Below, one piece after another: positions 58,591 through 64,000 of a stretch of 64,000 nt of DNA. The stretch is from Zygnema cylindricum (Eukaryota; Streptophyta; Zygnematophyceae; Zygnematales; Zygnemataceae). Within the stretch, counting starts at the first letter, position 1; the number at the start of each line of letters is the position of its first letter. The translations under genes and the position numbers were made by a program. The notes beneath the pieces were generated by a model that was not told where the DNA came from, did no database searches, and saw only the letters and a program-made list of their open reading frames with translations. The DNA lies in contig JBBHKE010002081.1 in NCBI GenBank assembly GCA_037447655.1, positions 94,701 through 158,700 of the forward strand. The letters run 5' to 3'.

Positions 58591-59689
58591 GAATGTAGGA
58601 GAACACCACTACACAACGCTTTATTTTTGCTTATAAAGTATTACAAACAGCATCAAACTTAGGTTGCTTTAGCAGCAAGTCGTGGCGAAGTGCTCCTTAT
58701 GCACTCCTTTAAAGTAATACTTCTGAAAACACAATCTAAGATACCTTAGCCACAACAAAAGACCGCCTAAATTACCTTCACAAATAGCCAACTTTGACCC
58801 AGTGACACTAAGTCATTATTAGCCAATGACACTTAGTCATTATTAGCCACTTACAGTTGCAAACAAGGCTCAATTAGAGCATATACTTAAAACAGTGTCA
58901 AAGTATCATGAGCAAACTATGATTAGACACTACACATCATGAACATATAAGGTATCTTAAAATTATTTTTTCGTTACAGTGAACTTCTACAAGTTACTTG
59001 AAAGATGTCTAAGTCATATTTTGTACAAATAGATACTTCTACAAGTTACTTGAAAGATGTCTAAGTCATATTTTGTATAAACAGATATTCCTAACCGTCT
59101 AAATACCAATCAAAACAATATGCATTATACTAACGTAATATCCGGACTACCTATTTCGTACTTTTAAATGAAGTATTATACCGTGCTACGGATAACCCTG
59201 GTTTGTCCCCAAACTATTTTAACCTACACTATACACAATAATCTACTAATGTAGATACGAGAAGGGGTACCCTGGTGGAAACAATCCACCGACCACCTAA
59301 ATGTTTTCTTGAGTCAACCTTCTACGTTTCTGACTTAGTAAGTGGTTCCCGTTTTGTTCTCTGCCAATCAGATATTTGTCCACCGACACTTCAATATTTG
59401 TGCGGGTCATTCCGTATTTTCCGCGCTGCTCGTGGGTTGTAGGATGAAGATTTGACGTTTTTAATTTAGTTGTACACAACCCTTTGAGAATGTCGTCAAC
59501 CTCCAACATCGCGTGTATGTTTACCAGTGTTACTCACACATTAATTTTGGAACATACTACAACACACAACTAGGATATTTTATGTCCAAGATCTATCTAT
59601 CTCACAAATTTTTTACTCACAAATGCTTTAGAGGCCATAGTATACAAAACAATAGATCGCGTTGCTAGTGTTTCTTTCACACCGCGCGG
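58591..59689. other. Intergenic with short tandem duplications
   Basis: Contains a 52-bp tandem duplication (ACTTCTACAAGTTACTTGAA at 58983 and 59035) and a short one of GACACT.AGTCATTATTAGCCA (58802-58848). The minus-strand frame 59297-59509 has no recognised motif. Confidence 0.5.
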
Positions 59690-62280
59690 TCCATCTAAGC
59701 CACTAGAGGTCCCATCATCTTATCGACGTGTTGTTCATTTGTGTCGTGTTAATGAGCTTTCCGAAATATCCGCGTCCTCGAACCACTTAATCTTGCTCCT
59801 CGGTCTGCTTTGTTTGTTGATGTTCTTCGAGCTCTTCATCCTCTGGCACCAACCCCTTTGTCCCTCTCTACCCACACTTTTGAGCTGTTAGTGTTTTTTG
59901 TTTTATCATGATGCATTCATCAAAGCCCACACCACATCCCCCAGTCTTTCACCAATATGTCTATCATGCACTGTTTAAGAGTTATTTCGTGATGTTCTAC
60001 CTCTGAGTTAAGTGATCGGGGTTTTGATTTATTCTTCCAACTATGCTCCTTTTGTTGCCGGTGGCACTGTTCCCTGTCAAATTTGTGATCTTATCATGGC
60101 GTCCTGGCTTGTTGCTGTCACCAAACCTAAATGGGGCGATCCACCCTATTGCCACGGGAGAGGTGTCACATTGCTAGTGGCCCATGCCATTTGTATCCAG
60201 ACCATCCCGCTTTCCCTGATTATTTTTCACCTCACCAGTTCGGAGTGGCAACTTGTGGAGGTTGTGGGGTCGTGGTCTATGGGATTCGAGCCTAGCTAGA
60301 TGTCCTTATGGATTAGTTAGTCCTTTAGGTCAATGTTTATAAAACATTCGATACCTTGGATCGGAATGTCATTTTCTCTGAGCTTATAGTTACACCTTTC
60401 CCAATTTTATAGATAACTCCTTTTGTAAGGGTCTTCTGTTCTTTTAACAACAACCTTTCCGTTTTTGCTGATGGTGCTTTGGTCTCGCTTTCCTCTACGA
60501 CCTGCACTCGTCAAGGCTACCCTCTTGGGGGCCGTTGGTTTGCGCTTGCTCATTACCAAGCCCTCCGCGCTTTCGCACCTTATTTTCCTTCTTGCCATTT
60601 CCCTTTAGTGGCCAACGAAACACCAATATTGGCCCTTTAGTGGCCAACGAAACACCAATATTGGCCCTTTAGACCAAGTTATGTCGCCCTACAACTTTTT
60701 CAAGAATTGCTTGGCTGAACTCAACCTCTCTGTCTAGCCCTCGAAGTGTGTTGTTTGGTCCCCTATTGCTATTTCTCCTTCTTTTACTCCCCCTCTTGGT
60801 TTTCAAACTCCTCCTCTCTTCGAGGGCATTCGTGTGTTATGTTGCTCGCTTGGCTGAGATCCTTTTGTGACCCTATTTCACGATTCTGCTTTTTAGACAA
60901 AATTGTCCCACGTGGAAGACCTTCCCTGCCTTTTTGATCCCCAGGTTCCTTTTTCTCTTTTGACTTAGTGTTTCTACTATCGCCCCGATTACTTACACGC
61001 ATTTCCCCTCCCACCCCCGCGTTTCTCTCCTCATTTTTTGCCTTAGATGATCGCTTTATGGACGTCCTTCATACTTTGTTAAGTCGTGGGGCTTTCGATA
61101 GCGAGTCCTGGCCTACAGCCCGCCTTCACACTTCTCTTCCTATCTTTGCTTACGGCTTGGCTTTAGTAGCGACACCATGTGTTGCTTCGGCTGCCAATTT
61201 GGGAAGTTGGCGCCTTGTTGCCTCCACTATTGTCTCTTGTTTTCTAGTGGGGGACACTCATGTTTTTGCTACTGCTGTCCCTCATGTTTCAGATGGAGTG
61301 CTCGCCTTTGAACGACCCATTTTGGCTGCGTCACCTTCTCTTCCTCTTGCTGCTGTCGCGGACTTGCCAATTCCTTCCACTCTTGTTACGACATCAGTTG
61401 CGCATGTCTAAGGATTTCATTTTTGATCAGGTTTTTACCACCAATAAGATTGAGCTTCTCGAGGCGCTTCCATCGAATTCTTCACGTGCACGCGTTCTCT
61501 CTTCTGGTGGACCTGGTTCTAGAGCTTTGCTTTTGGTTACATATATTTTGTCCACCCTTCATTTCAAGCTCGCTTAGTTCACTAGGGCCCTCAAGTTTTG
61601 GCTTGGCCTCCCTCATCCACCTTTGCTTGGCTCTCTTGTTTGCTTGTGTGACCGTGTTCTTGTGCCTGACGGAATCCATTTGCTTTATTGGTCCCACTAG
61701 GGGGGGTTGATTTAGGCGCACGACAATATTCGTGACACCATCGCGACTATCGCTTCTGAGGGGGTGTTTTCTGTTTTCGTCGGGAGGTTTCCCATATTCT
61801 TCCTTCACGCCTAATTGATATTATACTGCTCAATTGTGCAAGCCGTATACTTGGTGACATTGTTTTGGCGAACCCTACCATGGATACAACCGTCAGTCAA
61901 GTTGTCGTGGGCGCTCGTGACGTGGCTATAAAGGAGTGTGATTGTGCCTACCGCTTAGCCATGGATGGCTTTATTCTAATGGCGGTCGAGATATTTGGTT
62001 CTTTGGGTGTGACTTTGGACGAGTTTCTCCGTGCTTGTGGCTGACGTTCGTTCGAGCGGTGAGGACTTTGGAGCCCTCCCGCCTCGGTTCTTTTTATTGT
62101 TTGCTTTTATTTGTGGCTTTATAACGAGTGCAAGCTTTTGTCCGTCTTCAATTATTGCTTGCCGTTATAGGTCGTCGGCGTGTTGCGAAACTTTGTCCCT
62201 GTGCTCCCCCAAGATTTGGGGACTTTACGAGGTTGCTTTTTCTAGATTTTTAGTTATATTGAGGTTTAGTTGGGTTATTT
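59690..62280 (+). mobile_element. Decayed non-LTR retrotransposon (RT and C-terminal domain)
   Basis: Plus-strand pieces in shifting frames follow a non-LTR RT in order. SWLVAVTKPK with the remains of a GGxRPIAxGE motif lies at about 60100-60160. DYFSPHQFGVATCGGC lies at about 60214-60260. A decayed YKTFDTLDRNVIFSEL-like palm segment follows (60330-60380). GYPLGGRWFALAHYQALRAF stands where QGDPLGPLLFALA is expected (60510-60570). Then TARLHTSLPIFAYGLAL and ASAANLGSWRLVASTI (61110-61240) and the C-terminal block with VLANPT and FIxMAVEIFGSLGV (61860-62010). Catalytic FADD is not visible. A 33-bp tandem duplication breaks it at 60602-60668. Confidence 0.7.
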
Positions 62281-62439
62281 GGTTTTCGCACTCTATCAGT
62301 GTTGCTTCTTTGGGAGTCTTTGTTTTACTTGTCCCATAATTTGTGTGTTCGTTGCTTTTCCCTTGCTTATACTTTTTGTTTGCTTCCGCCCACATCTAGT
62401 TTTTTTATTGAAGCATTGCTGCCACTTTTAGTTCCCATG

Positions 62440-62600
62440 GACTTAGATCGTTTACCATCACACTTTCTAAAAAAGTCGGTATATTCTCCTCCGCCTAGGG
62501 TGAGGACTCCTATGGGGCAACCTAATATCTCGATGCCCACTTGAGGAATAACGATGTAAAACACCATCGGTAACGAGTGTTCGGAAGGCAACCCTTCGAG
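62440..62600 (-). mobile_element. Small inverted fragment of a non-LTR RT
   Basis: Minus-strand PQVGIEILGCPIGVL resembles the GIxVLGxPIG motif after the RT palm in the same element lineage. It is in opposite orientation to the main copy, so it is a separate fragment or an inversion. Confidence 0.4.
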
Positions 62601-62659
62601 ACACGATGCGTCAAAATAGCGTATATACACCTGATGACCGACACTTTTTTTCATTGGCT

Positions 62660-63465
62660 GTTGAATCTATCATGATATCAGGTATTGAGTTTGAGCCTTC
62701 TTGATATGATTGAAAGAAACAAATAATTTTTTTCTCCACACAAGACGTACAGATGTCCACAACTTCACTTGATGGATCAACACTAATAATCGATGTTAAG
62801 TTTCTTACCTCATGAACATCCTATTCCTTTCATTGGTTACAAAAACCATACTATTTGCAGTGTTGGTTATCTGAAAACATCCATGCAATCACATCTTTTA
62901 CTGTGCAAGTCCCCATTAGTTTCTTATCTATACTAAATTTGAATCCAAAGTTAAGAGAGACCACGCCCCTCATTTGTCAAAAACCTTACACCATCCAAGT
63001 TTCAAGTCGCGAAAAGAAATGCAGTTGTCTTCCAAAAATCAAAGGGAACCGGCTCTCATCATACGTTTTGAGATCCAATACTAAGCCTATCGAATGCGCA
63101 TTTTCTGACGTGAAGACCACAGTAAATTTCCCAACAAGCTTGAGAAATTTTAAGCCTTCAGTTTTCCTTGAACTCCTACCCTCATGAATGAACTAACCGA
63201 CCCTGACCAACTTCCTGTACAACAATTTCTAACAACTATTTTATCGGTTTTCGTTCCAATTTAAACGCCCACACCTTAAAACAATTTCTAACAACTATTT
63301 TATCGGTTTTCGTTCCAATTTAAACGCCCACACCTTAAAACAGGAAAAGGTTTCCTGGGTAACTATACAAAGCAAAACGTGCAATTTTGCATCCCAATGC
63401 CCTCGCAATAAACTTAAAACCCTTCTATACTGTTAACGTCGTTTTTGGCAAGAAGCCTCAGGAAG
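62660..63465. other. Intergenic, downstream of the minus-strand exon
   Basis: Holds a perfect or near-perfect 59-bp tandem duplication (ACAATTTCTAACAACTATTT at 63222 and 63281). No coding motif. Confidence 0.5.
63222..63340. repeat. Tandem duplication, period 59 bp
   Basis: Two essentially identical 59-bp units with ATCGGTTTTCGTTCCAATTT and ACGCCCACACCTTAAAAC. Confidence 0.95.
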
Positions 63466-63819
63466 TTAAAGAATCATCCATTCGCCTTCGTTATCGGTTG
63501 AGTTGAGTCTATCAGCCCAACTCAAACGGATACTTCGATTTCGAAGCATGGGACCGTTTTCATTTTCGGAGTTAGACGAGTTATCATCCACTCCATTCCC
63601 TCCCTTTTTTGCTCCCTCATGGCATAGTGTTTCCTGATCTTCAGCATCCCCTTCTGAGGTCCTTATTCCCTCTGGTTCCTGACCTTTGCAATTTGATTTT
63701 GACATTGAACCAGAGGATCTACTTTCGGACCGAACAAAGACGAGAGAACTCCACAAACTTGGTGAATTATTTTGTCCCTCGGGAGGGGTATGTACAGCTG
63801 TCTCCATCACCTCATATAC
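63466..63819 (-). CDS. Probable 3'-terminal exon of a hypothetical protein gene
   Basis: Minus-strand open frame of about 117 residues ending at 63466 (TAA). The exon start is inferred from an acceptor CCTCACAG at 63820-63827, giving YEVMETAVHTPPEG. Hydrophilic, Ser/Asn/Glu-rich (SESRSSGSMSKSN, DDNSSNSENENG), ending RNRSIRLSWADRLNSTDNEG. No domain recognised; the RxxSIRxSWAD end looks like a conserved short motif. Upstream exons would lie beyond 64000 or in 63830-64000, which I cannot read. Composition is gene-like compared with surrounding DNA, but a chance ORF cannot be excluded. Confidence 0.4.
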   Translation of the reverse strand, partial: VYEVMETAVHTPPEGQNNSPSLWSSLVFVRSESRSSGSMSKSNCKGQEPEGIRTSEGDAEDQETLCHEGAKKGGNGVDDNSSNSENENGPMLRNRSIRLSWADRLNSTDNEGEWMIL

Positions 63820-64000
63820 CTGTGAGGATATAGGAGGACAAGGATTTTAAAAGGTTTTAGAGGTTTTGGAAACATTCTTCAATTATTACCCGATGACAAA
63901 AAAGGTCAAAGACTCACTGGATGATAGTTGGACGACAGAACCTCATCACACACATCTAATGGGAAAAAAAAAACAAAAAAAAAAAAACAAAAACGGAAAT

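Overview
This window is nuclear DNA from a plant. It contains Ty1/copia-type retrotransposons, a cytochrome P450 with a GT-AG intron, a B12D/MLRQ-family mitochondrial protein gene, a two-part plant-type nucleotide-sugar glycosyltransferase gene, and a probable first exon of an MRS2-type magnesium transporter. Base composition is AT-rich, introns are short, and most of the sequence is decayed transposable elements. The particular non-LTR reverse transcriptase lineage and the glycosyltransferase type would fit a non-seed plant (bryophyte, lycophyte, or streptophyte relative), but I cannot fix the species from sequence alone. A 10-N assembly gap sits at 46885-46894.

Layout. 1-930 is a decayed copia fragment. 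930-6600 is mostly unannotatable. 6608-19527 is a transposon graveyard. Two Tourist/Harbinger-like elements are nested in each other (6608-8468). A hAT-like element (8561-18158) is then broken by a third Tourist-like element (8651-17320), itself broken by a full-length copia element (9498-17207), and by a fourth small TIR element (17479-18094). Every level is supported by an exact target-site duplication. A fifth Tourist-like copy lies at 18734-19527. 20123-20329 is an orphan exon resembling the MRS2 N-terminus. 21756-23723 is a complete two-exon P450. 24817-39275 is a dense copia block: a gag-PR-INT remnant carrying a 5'-truncated non-LTR insertion; element 1 (+); element 2 (-); and a duplicated INT-RT fragment with a solo LTR. 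The block surrounds a truncated B12D copy (36932-37293).

40424-42932 is a glycosyltransferase gene with in-frame stops and a frameshift. 44.2-46.8 kb holds fold-back elements and an inverted pair of LTR-like pieces. 48664-49034 is a second damaged B12D copy and 54573-55275 is the intact one, whose intron starts with a very long (CT)n tract. hAT-like copies flank this area (51326-51787, 53527-53983). 56.9-57.9 kb has about 200-bp MITEs. 59.7-62.3 kb is a decayed non-LTR retrotransposon. 63466-63819 is a probable terminal exon of a minus-strand gene that continues outside the window.

The host genes do not form a pathway. They are isolated genes in a repeat-rich region. The P450 (ER monooxygenase), B12D-like protein (inner mitochondrial membrane) and glycosyltransferase (secretory pathway) are the only likely functional loci. 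I found no evidence of a novel multi-gene system. The most informative content is the datable, multi-level transposon nesting and the B12D segmental duplication.
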